Below are positions 1 through 13,700 of a DNA stretch of 64,000 nucleotides, piece by piece. Origin of the DNA: Icerya purchasi (Eukaryota; Arthropoda; Insecta; Hemiptera; Monophlebidae); contig CM077116.1 in assembly GCA_039619475.1 (NCBI GenBank), positions 275,915,258-275,979,257 of the forward strand. Direction: 5' to 3'. Each line of letters begins with the position of its first letter. Position 1 is the stretch's first letter. Both the position numbers and the translations under genes were made by a program. A model generated the notes under the pieces. It ran no database searches. It worked only from the letters and a program-made list of their open reading frames with translations, and was not told the origin of the DNA.

Positions 1-3000
1 ACACATAGCAGTGACCCAGATAATGTAATTTAGTGGTCGTAGCGAGAAGAGCAATATAATTCAACCTCGTCCGGTACAATTTTTTTTTTTTTCGCAAATT
101 CAGTCCATAAGTAGCCTTTCGTAGATAATTTTCGTGTTGCGAGCTGCAAATTTTTTATGTCACCTCATTATTCGCTAGTACACATTAGTTACGCTGGCTA
201 ATCACAACGCTCGACTGTCGATTAAAGAACTCATTAACAGTTGGTCGCAGTTATTCGTTATTAATTTAATTAGAAAAAAAAAAAAAAAAAAGAAAAAAAT
301 GGAGGATCACAAGGACTGATAATTACTTTATAGCAACTATTCGGTAGAAACGAAGGCGAATCTTGTGGAACTACTTTTTCATCGCCATCAGTTAACTTGT
401 TTCGTGTACTTTTACTTCTGATATCGGAGGTCACTTTTTTACGACTGGTTTCCGATCTCCAAAATTTGCATTTAATTATAAACGTGTATTCTTTATTAAT
501 TACCGCAGCTAATTCGGAAGGGTCGCGTTAAAAGTGTACACCTTCGCAAGAATCCGACCGTTTCTTGTCTTTTACGGTGCTGAAAACGATCGGTTGGCAA
601 AGAAAATTTACTCGTGACAGTGCTGAGATTATATCCGGTGAATACAGTGCGACTTACTAAACGTTAAATTGACGATCTCTTCTACAGAAAGTCCTGCTCA
701 ATTGATTCAAAGCAACAATTTTCTTTTCCTCTTTGCTCGGAATACATAATAATTCGATGTCCCTGATGCGAGCTCTAAACGGTTTATTCGTTTCTATTTA
801 CTTTTTCAGTAATCGATGATTAACTGCAAAGGCTGTTACCGCATTTTCGGACTCGTGAAAGTAAAAGTATGGTACGTTAATGAAATGTATGTTTTATGTT
901 AATCAAGAAGGGATAATTTTTTTGGGCATTTTCGGGTCACATCTGATGATGACTGCGAAATAGCGTTGTAATAAATTAGAACAGATTTTTGCATTTTATT
1001 CGCGGATATGCCTTGAAAATAAATACAAGTAAATTTCAGAAGTTGTAGTTTTTTCTTTTCAAATTATTCGCATTTCATTTCGGTCGATAGTTTTTGGTTT
1101 CTTTAATATACATATGTAATTTGCTTGCCGACTTGAGTTATTATAAGCGTAATAATATCGTTCATTTGAAATATCCAAAATACGATTAATAACGACTGAA
1201 ATATAATAAAGACCAGCTCTTAATCTAATCCGGTCAACGTAAATTAAATTTTCTTATTTTACTGATTGTAACATTGTCAATTAAACGTGATAAAAAAACT
1301 GATCTGTTTGTTCAAATGCTGCTAGAAAAATAATAAAATTATTTATAACTAAACTAAAGGGATTTTTTCAGGCATAACCCATCCCCGTCTTAACGGAAAT
1401 GTGTTATTTTATATGTATGTTTTCTGTCATGCCACTAATTTACGGACTGAAGTGGAAAAGAAGATGGAGCTGAAAATGGACTTCGCCTGAAAACACACGT
1501 TTATTTAAATCTTATAAGATTTATAATCTTATTATTGTAATGTGTCCATTACATGGTTCCAAAGAAATTGTATAAAAAATAAAAATAAAAATAATAAAAC
1601 AGAATAATTGGTGATAGTGTGAATGTGTGAACGAATGACATCCTGTTGTCGGTGGGACCAGCCGATCACCATCCCGCAGGAAACAAAAAGGATCTACCTG
1701 ATTCGGCCAAGTCCAGCGGTCACGGTCGGGAAGGCGGTTGAAATTTTGGAAAATCAGAGAGAAGTTTTTAGCGAAAAAGGCAGTTGCGGTCTGACAGCCA
1801 GTTCGTTGGTTTTCTACCGTCACTCGGTTGTGTCTTTTACCTGCGAGGAGTTCGTGTTATACGTCTGCTAGAATAACCGAAATTTTTTACCTATCGTTCC
1901 GAACCTGTAACAGTGACCGGAAATCGTTAATAACGAAAATTGTCAAGTTCGAGAAAAACTTAAACGAATCGCGGAATCCAAACATAAAGGCCCGACTATT
2001 TGAATTCACCAGCCGATCAACGAACCGCCGATTCACGGACCACAGACCACCGCCGGCAACAGTGTTACGTACAATTTAAATCTTTATTTTTATTATTATT
2101 CGTACATAATCTTTTTTTGCCGTCGGATTCGTAAATTAATATTGTGTTTTTCAGCGGTCGACCGGTAAACAAAGATAGGTGTCCCGTTTATGTAATATAG
2201 TGTTTATTTCCAAAATTCAGAAAGTTAAGTTATTCAAATCGTTATACAATATATTAAAAATTTAGACAAAAACAAAAATAAAGAAAATCCACGAGCATAA
2301 AACCTCCTGGTTGGCATCCCTGAGGACCAAAGGAACGACGAGAACCGTTACATTATTTTACTTTTGCCAATTAATTTTCAATCTTTTCCTTTTCTCATTA
2401 AATACAATTAAATTTTATAACTTGACCCGTATTAATTGTTCTAATTTTATTTAAAACGAGCCTGCCCAATTGAAATTGTAACGAAATAATAGCGATTGAG
2501 AAACATTAGAAAAGGCGAGAAAGAGGAAAAAATTAATTTCAATAATGAAAAAAAAAAAGAAAAAAAAAATTTACACTGAATAATGTATCCGTCGACAAAC
2601 GTTTGTTTTCTTTTTGAGTTTTTTCTATTCTTTATTAGCAGAGCTAGTCATGAATTTTTATTTTGTTCAAATCTGAATTTCATTTGGTACGTTTTTCATC
2701 AATTTCGCATCGGTACTGTTTCTTTTGCATCTTTCACGCTATCTGTTTCAGTGCAAACACCTTCGGAGCATAACAAGTTTTTTATCATAATTTTTACCAT
2801 ATCTTCTACGATTTCTCATACTTTCCAACGGTCGTAATAACAAATATTTTAATAACATTTCGTCATTTCCCCCGGTGTAATTTGTAATACCATTCTCAAC
2901 CTCGTTGTGCTATTCATTAGACGACGAAAAATGTAGAAAAAAATTATACTACAATTGAATTTATATGCAACAGAATTTAGAAAATAAAGGAAATAATATA

Positions 3001-3080
3001 TCATAGGAATTTAAAACGAACCCAATAATCACCCTTAAAAAATTCATAACTCATCACCAGATTAACCCTTTAAAAGTAAA
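1..3080. other. Upstream region, no recognised gene
   Basis: AT-rich sequence with homopolymer runs (for example 71-82, 273-291 and 2546-2569). The segment 1600-2080 is richer in GC and open in more than one frame on both strands, but no translation shows a recognisable domain. It could contain untranslated exons of the downstream host gene; nothing visible supports or excludes that. Confidence 0.4.
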
Positions 3081-3089
3081 ATTCAAATT

Positions 3090-3730
3090 TCTGATCATTT
3101 GGGTATTGAAGGAAATAAGATGGTCGATTCCTTAGCCCATTCTTCTACTTCTAATGGCGTATTTTTGGGCTCATTTTCAGCTCATAATATTTCTCTTTTT
3201 TCCTTAGTCGCTCATTACAAATTATAGCTTAACTCTTATTCTTCTTCATTTTCTAATCCTGCCTCCGTTTACCTCTCTATTGAGCCATTTCTTCAACTTT
3301 ATCCATGATTTTCTTGATACTTGCCCTCTCTTAAACGCTCTACAATCACTGCTATTTGCCTTAGCTTTAACCATGGTCTCCTTCCTGCATCACTTCTTTG
3401 GTTTTCATCTATATCTACTCCATTCAATCCCTTTCACATATCGTCCATATACTTTTCTTGTGACGCTGATCACATTCTTTTTAAATGTGCAGTCTTCTCT
3501 ACTGAACAGGCGTTCTTCTATTCTTCGTTATTCAAACTTCAATATACCTACTCCTTATAATGCCGCTTGTGTTCTCTCATTTCTCTCCGCTTCAGTTATT
3601 TCTCTCCTTGAATTATTTTTATTCTCTGTCCTTAAGCGTATAAGAATATAAATTTATATCGTCTATTCCTTTATAATTCTTGAGCTAATGTCCTCGCTGA
3701 TAAACCCATTAAAAAAAAAACAAAAAAAAA
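3090..3730 (+). mobile_element. 5'-truncated I-like non-LTR retroelement, 3' end
   Basis: The forward translation gives the end of an RNase H domain (HLGIEGN followed by VDSLA, about 3098-3140), then the Ser/Leu-rich C-terminal tail seen in the near-complete copy at 44.3-49.2 kb, with a C-x-HILFKC-like motif near 3470-3490. Several stops and frameshifts break it. The copy ends in an A-rich tail (3711-3731). The last bases before the tail resemble those of the fragments ending near 40200 and 55165, so these belong to one family. It is a dead-on-arrival copy. Confidence 0.7.
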
Positions 3731-4243
3731 ACAATCAGAATAGAAAACAAAACACAGAAGCTCTTTTATAAAACCAAAAAATTCCGGTTAAAGAATTATT
3801 TAAACCCCTCTTTCGTCTAAAAAGAGCAAAAAAAGTTGAAGACATCAAAATGAATTTCAAATATATGCATAAACGACCGCTTCATGGGAAAACTATAGGT
3901 AGGCTTCTAACTTTATATTTAGGCCCTCGGGGTGCCAAAAGTTCGAAAGTTTTGAAAAAAAAATGTTTTTTTCCCGGGCATGGCGATAAATCGATAGAAA
4001 TATCGCTACTAGGGGTTGGGTACGAAATCGTATTTAATTTTCGTAATCAACCTTTCGAAGTTGGCGAAAAGTTCAAAAAAGCGCGAAGGTGACGTGTTTG
4101 TCCCTCTTTGCGGCGCGAAAAATCACATTTCGTTGTTTTGAATTTAGCATTATGTAAATGTAAATATTATGGTTATCTTTAATGAGGATATTCAGCTTAA
4201 TTAAAGTTATCTTCATCCGTTTTTTTTCTGTTTTGATTACTGC
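3731..4243. other. Gene-free stretch, unassigned
   Basis: An open frame at 3850-4092 (80 codons) has no recognisable domain. Sequence around 3925-4100 is locally GC-richer and looks like a repeat fragment, but no terminal repeats are visible. Confidence 0.3.
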
Positions 4244-4364
4244 ATTAATAAATTGAAAATTGCACTTTTAAACAATATTCACAATTAATATGAATTATAA
4301 AAAACTGCCGACTAGCTTCGGATATCACAGTTGTGTTTAAAAGTGCAATTTTCAATTTATTAAT
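4244..4364. repeat. Short foldback with 31-bp arms
   Basis: Arms at 4244-4274 and 4334-4364 are reverse complements with no mismatch seen by eye, around a 59-bp loop. It has the shape of a small foldback or MITE remnant. No clear target duplication was seen. The 60-codon reverse frame here is a by-product of the symmetry. Confidence 0.6.
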
Positions 4365-4960
4365 ACATTTTCGGTTTATTCGATATAAATAAAGACGCGC
4401 CAGCACGTTACATTCTAAATTTATCAAAAATGGTAAATAAAGCCAACGATTTTTAATTCAGTTAGCCTTTCGAGCATTCTATTTTTTTCAGTGACAACTG
4501 AAATTAGTAGTTTGGTCGGCTATCAGAACTTCCAAGAAGGTAGTCTTTCGTTCAAGCACACACACCAAACTACATTTTTACACGATTAACCGTTTAATTA
4601 GACCAGCAGTGAAGCAAAACATGACCTATATATTGATGACTTGGAAAATATAGAAATAATGAGAATAATTGAACTATTTATCAAATACGAAAATGAAAAT
4701 AAAACACATGTAGTGCAGAATCGACGATCGAAACGGGTTTTAAACTAGTCTTAAGTCAATAATTCAACAGTACAAGCTTCTGTATATAACTGCAATTGTT
4801 GTAGAACATAAAAGCATATTTGAAGCAGAAAAATTATTATAAGAAAATTTAGATAAGGCTACCAAGATGATAGAAATGAAATAATAAGTCCGAATCTCAA
4901 ATAATATTTATCAGAACCCTGAGGCTGTAATCTGTTTACTACCGCACTAATTACACGTCA

Positions 4961-5010
<50 letters not shown>

Positions 5011-5619
5011 GTATATACATACAGTTGATTCTTGGATATTTCATTTGGAAATACCGAAGAATTGATTCTATTCTTTTTTTCCTTATACAGTGCATTGACT
5101 CGTACACGGTACTAACATCATTTACGGTAACTTTTATCGCTAAATAAGCTAGTAATGTTTTTTACCGATGAGGTCGTTTCAGAAAAACACAAAAAATAAG
5201 TACGGGTTTAATGTTTTGCACCAAATTTTTTTAAATTGCATTAAAATATAATTTTTTTCCATAGTAACGTAAAAAATTGGGGAAAAATGAAAGAAATATA
5301 TTGTAATTTCATAAACTAGTAGTCGCGCTACCGGGTAACACCTTTTCCGCAATTGTTTTTATCTTCCAATTACGTGGTAAAGATCGCAGAAGTGAGAGGA
5401 TATATTTAAATTGGTGCCATAATAATAAGTTGGTCTGTAAAAGTCTGACGTGATATTGGTAGAAATTAGTACGATGTGAGCCATGTAAAAAGAACCGATT
5501 TGCGAATTAAGACTACGTTTATCGCTATAGAGAAATTTAACATCGAAAAAAAAAAAAAAAGATGATTTTCTAATAAAATAATATGCAAATATAATTAATT
5601 ATCAGTATTCCAAAAACCG
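4365..5619. other. Gene-free stretch with TA microsatellite
   Basis: No coding signal on either strand. A pure (TA)n run sits at about 4963-5004. The rest is AT-rich unique-looking sequence. Confidence 0.4.
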
Positions 5620-5635
5620 TTATTATTATTATTAT

Positions 5636-7446
5636 CCAAGGAATCATAGCCTTTGCTGGTTTGCTTTATAATACGGCTAATATGTCTAGCAAGCATTATA
5701 AATTTTCTCCATTTTGATGGTTAAGGAAGGTCCTTACATTTGTAGCGGCGTTTAATAGAATTGATTTTTGTATCATGTCTACTATATATGGCGCCAGTCC
5801 TAGGTTACTTATGTTCTTAACTAAGCTATTCGGTATTATGCCATTATTTCCAACAACTAGCGGTATTATTCTAACTGTATTGATCTTCAACATATGCTTC
5901 AATTGTTCCCTAAGTTTTTCATATTTATTGACTTTATCCTCGAAAACTTTACTTATATTTCTACTATCTGGGACAGCGATATCTGTTAACACACTTGATT
6001 TCTTCTTTTTATCAATTAATATAATATCCGGCCTATTATATTCCACTGTTTTATCCGTCAGCACAGTTCTATCCCAGTATAATTTATGATGGTCATTCTC
6101 TAAAAATTTTTCCGGTACATATTTGTAATATGGTTGCTTAGATTTAATTAAGCCGTATTTAACTCCGATTTCTTGGTGAACTATAGCAGCTACATCATTA
6201 TGTCTTTTTATATAAAATCGCGCTGCTAACTGTTCACATCCGCTTAAAATATGCTTAATTGTTTCACTTTCTTTTCCGCATTTCCTGCACTTATCCGAGA
6301 TATTAGGGTCTTTAATAATATATCTTCTGTAATTTCTTGTTGTTATGGCTTGATCTTGGATTGCTGCTAAAAACCCCTCTGTTTCTGGAAATAATTCACC
6401 ACGTATCAGCCATTTGTTTGATAAATATTTATCCACATTTTTTTCTTTTAATTCTTGTGGGAATTTTCCATGAAGTGCTTTTGTACTCCATGTTTCTTGT
6501 AAGTCTGTTCGGTTGTTGATAAAACTAGCACTATTTAAATTAAGCGGGGTGTAGCTCTTATCCGATTGTTTTATTGCAGCATGTAAATCTGATTCCGCAC
6601 ATCTGTGATTGAAGTAGTCCCTCATCTTCTCTATTTGACTATTTAGTAAATTCTCCAAGTGTATTAATCCTCTTCCTCCTTCACTTCTTTTAATGTACAG
6701 CCTTTCGATAGCCGCTTTCGGATGATGCATCCTTGCTTTTGTTAGGCACTTGCGCGTCATAATATCAATTCCATCAATATCAGTTTTACTCCATCGTATC
6801 ACCCCGAAGGAGTATGTTAAAATCGGAACTGCATATGTATTGATAGCTTGAAATAAGAATTTACTTTTTAATTGTGTTTTTATTAGTTTCTTTATTCTAT
6901 TAATATAATTTGTAATCAGCTGTTCTTTCATGATTTTGTGGTCAATTCGTTTGCTTTGCATTATTCCTAGGTACTTATATAAGTCTTCTTCATTCATTGA
7001 TTTTATGTACTCCTCTTTCCTTGTTATGAACCCTTCCTGCTCTCCTATTTTTCCTTTGTATACATTTTGTATTCTACATTTGTCAATCCCAAATTTCATT
7101 TTAATATCTCTAGAAAAATTTTCTGTTAATTTTAATAAATTATTTATGCCATTTTTGTTTCCGGAGTATAATTTAATATCATCCATATAACACAAATGTG
7201 TTAAATTGTAGTTTGTAGCTTTTTCGCTTTTTATCTTGTATCCGTACTTCGTTGAATTAAGTATAGTGGATAATGGATTCAAAGCCAAACAAAACCACAA
7301 TGGGCTCAAACTATCACCTTGATAAATGCCTCTTCTGATTTTTACATTTATTTCAGTATGTATTTCTTCTTTTGTTTTAGTAATTAAGGTGGTTTTCCAT
7401 TGTGTCATCATACTTTCTAATATTTTAATTGTTTTGCAATCTACCT
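5636..7446 (-). mobile_element. Dong/R4-like non-LTR retroelement, 5' truncated, in a TAA repeat
   Basis: A reverse-strand element lies exactly between two pieces of a TTA/TAA microsatellite: 5620-5635 at its 3' side and about 7447-7473 at its 5' side. Dong elements of the R4 clade are known to insert into TAA repeats, and the coding content agrees (reverse transcriptase plus C-terminal restriction-like endonuclease). The copy starts inside the RT domain, so it is 5' truncated, the usual result of incomplete target-primed reverse transcription. The end of the element lies only about 220 bp upstream of the host Cyt-b5-r start codon. Confidence 0.75.
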
Positions 7447-7477
<31 letters not shown>

Positions 7478-7591
7478 TGGTAAGTCTATAGATAAGATAT
7501 GTGTAGCTATTATCGATACAATAGAATATTTTGAAATGTTAGAATATAATAAACGGGGCAAATAAGAAAAAGAAAAATGAATTAAATTCAA
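5696..7591 (-). CDS. RT plus restriction-like endonuclease ORF of the Dong-like element (partial)
   Basis: This is a 631-codon open frame. The first 50 or so residues read through flanking DNA and the microsatellite (a run of Ile), so the element's own protein begins near 7446. In order it shows the RT segment GDSLSPLWF, the RT active-site box YMDDIKLY, a thumb/linker region, a CX2CX8HX4C zinc motif (CRKCGKESETIKHILSGC), and a PD-type endonuclease core (RPDIILID, then LTDIAVP, then EDKVNKYE). This order, with a C-terminal endonuclease and no N-terminal apurinic-type one, is that of the R2/R4/Dong group. The remaining reading frame is unbroken, so the copy is young or decayed little. The N-terminal half of the protein is missing, so it cannot retrotranspose by itself. 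Confidence 0.8.
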
Positions 7592-7669
7592 TTAAATATC
7601 ACTATTCAGCAGCTATCGTTCTTGTTTCTTTCTATAATTCCATAAATCATCGAAAACTGGGGATACAAA

Positions 7670-7773
7670 ATGGTTTCGAAAAGTTATTTACGAACATATT
7701 ATCAGCAAACATTTACACCGACGGACATGTACAGCAATAATCCGCTAGTGGATTTTCTCACCTTCCCGAAAAG
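7670..7773 (+). CDS. Cyt-b5-r: Cyt-b5-r coding exon 1
   Basis: Starts at the ATG in context ACAAAATGG and encodes the N-terminus ([13 protein letters not shown]...) through DFLTFPK. The donor is GTTAGT at 7774. An alternative donor GTGATT at 7778 would pair in frame with an acceptor ending at 9154. Upstream untranslated exons are not visible. Confidence 0.8.
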
Positions 7774-10700
7774 GTTAGTGATTGATGTACATAACTGGAG
7801 AGTGGAATCGAGGCAAGTGTTGTAAATTGTCACGGGTTATTTAAGAATTTAAAACTTTTAAAACTTTATTCCAAAATTTAGATTATTCGGCGATTTTTAA
7901 GTATCAGTCAAAGTCTAATAATCTACAGTGAAAGGCGTATTTGTGACTAGCAAAGTCAAAACGACCGCATTTTTTTTTCTTTTTTCTGGAAATGTTTTAA
8001 TAATTCGAAGTACCGACTAGTTTTAATTTTACAAGAAAACGTCGTCGTATTTTTCGAAAGAGAAAAAAGAAAAAAATCGGAAAACATTTAATAATTTCCA
8101 TGGAAAGAGCACACATAGGGAGTTAAGAATGCTCGTTTAGTACAACCGAAAATTTGAATTATATTTTCATGCCCATTTCATATCGACGTAGTGCTGTTTC
8201 TGAAAATCTGCCAATTGAGCTAATGAGTTAACAACAATGAAATGAAACAAATGTTTGCGTCCACATCAAAAATTAACTTTTACAATATTTATGTTAAAGC
8301 GCAGAGATGTTTTTAAAGATATATATTTTGCACAATGAGTTGGAGTAAGTTCTTTTAGATCCTCACATATGGTTTGTACAACAGTTTTTTTGGAAATGAA
8401 ATTTTCAAAGAGTTCTTCACGAGCTTTAATTATTCGATGACAATTTACAAAATTAAGATATGTAACGCCAATCATAAATATAGATGCACAAAAATTAATT
8501 GAAAGAAAGGATAAACAAATGTCTCATTAATTAAGACTCGAGAATTAATTATGCTGAATCTTAGTATGATAATAAAGTTTTATTAATTCTGCATTAGTAT
8601 TATATGTTTTAGAAGCATATTTACTTAAAGTATGGTCCGCTGTAATGTTATACGTCATCAAAGTGGCCCATGAAACTATTTTGGTTGGCTAGGACTGATT
8701 TAGACCACTGACATGACACTGGAAAAATGTCATTCGCAAAATGTTGCAAAGGATATATCATTAATCTTTTGACAGGAGCATCGCGGCTAATTATTTTGAA
8801 AGCTGCAATTATCTAGGTGGAAAAGCAAATGTTCGCGCTGCTGAAAAATTTTACTAAAACGTTCTAAAAATATTTCAGTTCGATGGGAAGGATGTTTTTT
8901 TTATAGAGTATAGCTTTTTTACGATAAACGGATCCCTGACTTCCATACATGAAGATAGGCTCAGCTGTGAATAAGCAAAAATAAACTGCAATCTATCGAG
9001 CTAGGAATTTTGTTACTTTTACCCTTACTTGTGTCCTTCAATTTCCATTTGAACACGTTGAATAATATAGGTAAACGGTACATATTAAAAAAGGTAAAAA
9101 AAGAAACAATAACAAACTTATAGATAATAAAGGCGTGGGGAAATTTTCTTTCAGACAGAAAGAAATCGTTTTATACATCGACAAAATTCAATGGACGCCT
9201 GGTTGAAAAAGAAACGGGACACCGATCATGCTGAAGGATTATGGAGAATAGGCGATAAAATATACGACCTCAGCAGATGGGCGGAGAAACATCCTGGTGG
9301 ATCTCACTGGATCGAAAATACAAAGGTAAAATATATACTTTATATATCACGGTAAACTTTTAAAATACAACTTATTAATCTTTTAGTTTAAATCGATAAC
9401 ATCGAAAGATTTTTCGTTTTAAAGACTAGTTGCAGCTACTCACGATCTCCCTGTTGAGATGAGGTGCTTATTAGCCTGATATAAAAGGTCTGATTAGAAA
9501 ATGATAAGTTTAGGAGTAGATTGTCTGACGCCGCGGGTAATGAAACAATTTAACCCGGATCTAACAATTACGAGAAATCCAACATTAAACTAAATTTGAA
9601 ATAAAAGAACGGATATGAGTACGATAAAAGATCACGAAGCATGAAAATCTATAGCGGGAAAGTAAGCAGACCGCTAAAGTATTCAGAGTGTCGTCGAAAC
9701 CTAGTAATTAAAAAACCGCGTACAACATGCATGAGCTGTAACAGATATGAACGTTAGCATAAGCGCTACCTTCGATGACGATACCTGACTTTATTTACAT
9801 CAAATCTTTACATTGGTACACCGGTTTCCCCTTTGAATGTTCCTCATTATATCAGATAGCACTCGTGTTTTTGTGTTCTTGAAATCTAATTTCGTTCCTT
9901 TATGTTCAAGGCTTCATACAAAACTATCCTTTCATAAGACCATAACATCAGCAGTTAACAAAGGCCTACCTTTATGCATACCATCATTTTTCCTTTACCT
10001 AGTCCGAACAATCGCACACGATCAGAAATTCCCTTCCTGTGTTAACAGTTACGGTTCTAATCAAGTTCTTGTTGGTAAACAAATGATTCAAAATAAGCAG
10101 ACATGGCAGCACGCGCCCTTTTCATTTCGAAACTGCGCCTTGTGAAAATGTTTGTTCTTATTAGAACACCGTCGAAACTGCCCGTGCCTTGAACTTTGCT
10201 GTAGAACTTTCTAATGTCTAAATTATTTTCATACTCTCCGATTCCAGATGCCGTTTATCCAGAACCTCCACTCTATTCTTTAATCATAAATCCAACTACA
10301 TTATTACTTCATCTAACAGTCTCTATATTGCCTAACATCGTCTGGTGTGTTTGTGTGCAATTTGCGTAAATTTAGATGAACTCGCGGACTCTAGCGCTAA
10401 AAACCATGAGGATGAAGGGAAAATATTGATTAACCTACTGCTGTTCATTAGATACGCGTCCATAAAGTGATTAAGTGCAACAATCTCACCTTATCATAAG
10501 GAATTCATCGGCCTCTTCCGCACATATCTATTTCTTCCATAGTCCCAGAAAGTTCTATATTTCTATACGTAGACTACGATGTAGACAGTCACTTTGAGCT
10601 ATCAGCAAAGACGGGTTATTTAGAAATTTCAAGGATGCCGTATCAATGAAGAGTGTGGGATAGATAATTTGAATAGACGAATCGAGTTCAGATTAATACT

Positions 10701-13700
10701 TGGTCGGAAAAATCCACTGACGGTTAGTATAAGTTGGAGAGAGCAGAGGATTGTGAATATATTTGTTAAATTGAGAGAAAGGAGATCCGAAATTATTTTC
10801 TATGTTGGTTATGACTTTGGGAGCGCGTGTAATATTCCATTTTAATTAAGGGGGAATTGCAAATTGGATATCGAAAGGTTTGTTGGCAGGCGTGGAAGTA
10901 AGAAGGTTCAGCCAGGTAGGACTAGTCTATTCGACATAAAATTCGGATTTGCTACTGAGTCTACCCGAAAGAGTGGCGTGAGCAGCTCCGACAGCTGTTA
11001 GCGAAATGTTAAACAATATTGTTAGTGATAACAAGAATGCCTGGCCAACATTAGTCTAAATCGAATTAATACTGCAGACTTTGATAAAACTTTATTATTA
11101 CTGTTGAGTTTAGATTGAACTATTCTATAAATGAATATGTTCCTTTAGTTTCCTATGCTCGCCATACTGTGTTTAGAGGAAGTTGCGTAATTAGTTTTGG
11201 ACAAAAATCACGGCTCAGCAAACGTTGTAAATATTTTATAACTTTATTATTATTTCAGTAAAATTTCGAAAATTTTAAATTTATACTTTCTAAACTACAT
11301 ACTGGAAAAAAAGAAACTGTACAACTGCAGTCACTATCACATCATGCGGTCGTTTTTTAGCATCTACGCAAGATTTTCATACTTACCTGTGGCGAAGCGC
11401 TAATTAAATACTGCCAGCGACAAACTGTAAGCAGTATCTATGCGGCTGTTTGTTTTGCTTATAGGTCATGGTGTTTTTAGGAACTGATTTCGGATATTTA
11501 ATTTTTATCAGAGAACAAGTAGTAAACGAACCTGTCAGGGAGAACTGCATGGAAAATTAGCCAAATAATAATAAAATATAATACCGACATGTTACGGAGT
11601 TATAAAGTCCCATTCAGGGGAAAATTAAAAGTTAAAATAACGTATACGTTATATCGGAATTTTAAAAGTCGATTTTCTCCTTCAAATATAAACACATATA
11701 ATAGCGATATACATATATAAACCTTATATAAATTATTAAAAACGTTTTTATTTCATATTCTTAAAATTCGAAATTATAAATTATGTGTTTTGTTATGAGC
11801 GTTTTTTACCTATTAATTTTGTATAACGGATTGCTATCTGATTCATGTATATTTAGAGAAAGTTGTCCGTATTTTCTAATGTAATTCAGCAAAATCTAGT
11901 ACTCTATGATTAGTGATTACTTTTAATTCTTGTAAGCCCCGTTTTAAATCTAGTGTTATTTTATGTTTATTAATTATCACATGTTCCGCTATTCTTGATC
12001 TATCAGCGTGCTCCTCATCGTATAGACATCCTCTTTATACCTCAGATTGAAAGTATTTCGGGTCTATCCTATGTATACTTTATTGCAGCAAAAAGGAAAT
12101 TTACTCGATAAAATATAATATATCTTATACAGAAAAATTCACTCTTAAATTCTAAAACAACATTAATATTTATATCACAGTCTCGGTATATCAAATATTG
12201 CGACAGTAATTAAAATCCGCATTAAATATTCCTAGTGTTTCCGATAACCGAGTGATTGTGCTGCTATACACATTTAATATGGTTTTTTAATTGCCGCAAT
12301 TTGAAATTGGTGTAACGGTATTCTAATTAAAGTATGAGCGTTATTTCATAGCAATCATAAATAAACGGTGTATTTTATTGTATAAGATATGTTACATTTT
12401 ATCGAGTAAAATTACTATTCACTTTATGCCATATTTCAATTCACCTTTTTTAGACGAAATTTAAATAACAGTTTTTCTTAACAGTTTTATTTCACAATTT
12501 TTAATGTAAATATTTTCGAGTGATAGTACGGATATGATGCTACTTTTGGAATTGTACAGGGTATTGATTTCGGAATGTAATATGTAAACTTCGTTAGTTT
12601 TGCAGAAATCGCGCTTTGAGGAAATTCATTATTATTATTCGAATCTAAATTTTTCACATGGTCCGTTTGTATTAATAATACTTTATATCTTTCATCGCTG
12701 CTTTTATTTTAAAATTTTATTTCCTATATTCTGACGAAAACTATGTAACTAATTTTCGTCTGGTTATATTAAGCAAAAAAGGAATATTTCTAATAAACAA
12801 CGGTTATCACCGCAGTCAGCCTACACATTATCAAAAGTTATCGGTAGTAATGTTAAGACACGTAATATTTCCGTCAATAATGATGAGTTTGTCAATGACT
12901 ATATAGTAAGTAAAATAAGTCCGATACCTCCTTAGCAGGGCATCGGTGATTGTGTAATTAAACTTTTCATAATGAACTAAGCCTAATGATGGAGCTGGTG
13001 AGGATATCGGGTTCAGTTCCTTTCTACTTGGGATCCGCCTTTACTTTACCAGATTTCCCTGATACCCAATTATTTCATACTAGGTAAACCTGGGAGCGAT
13101 TCGGATGCGATTGGGCTATCTTTATTTGATAATATTTTAATTTTTTATCCGGCTGTATTAAAAATTAGTTTTTTTTTTTTTAATTTATGTTTCTACGATT
13201 AATGTTAATAATATTTTAATCGTCAATGGCATTATTACTAAGTGTACTTCTCCGATATCGATAATTGTGCCAGCGTTGACTAGGACAACTTTCGAATGAA
13301 CGAGGAATAATTAAAATCGGTCCACGTGAACACAAATTACATGTACGTTCAAACAAACAAAAAAGAAAATAAAAGGAACCCTGTTTGATTAAAATTTTGA
13401 TTTACTCTTGGTAGAAAATTTATCATTTCACAACTGAAACTGCGATTGTCGTATTTTTCAGCTAATATTTCATCGAATATAGTACAGACAGGACGTACAC
13501 GTAAACAATACTACACCAGTTTATTTTATAATACTTATCAGTAATCGTCGTTTACCATTTCTTGAAGAGAGACCGGAATAAGAAGTTAACGCTTATATCA
13601 CTGAGGATTTTCTCAAAGGAGCCTAAGAATTCGCAGAAAAACTCGATTCGTTTTTTAGAATTTAACGGATCTGAATTATTCGAAATATTCGGTTTTTAAA

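Noticed and set aside
1521..2079. Overlapping frames near 1.5-2.1 kb as coding exons
   Set aside because: Open frames occur on both strands because of local GC content; no domain, start context or splice pattern supports any of them.
4963..5004. TA repeat as a replication or integration site
   Set aside because: It is a plain microsatellite with no associated structure.
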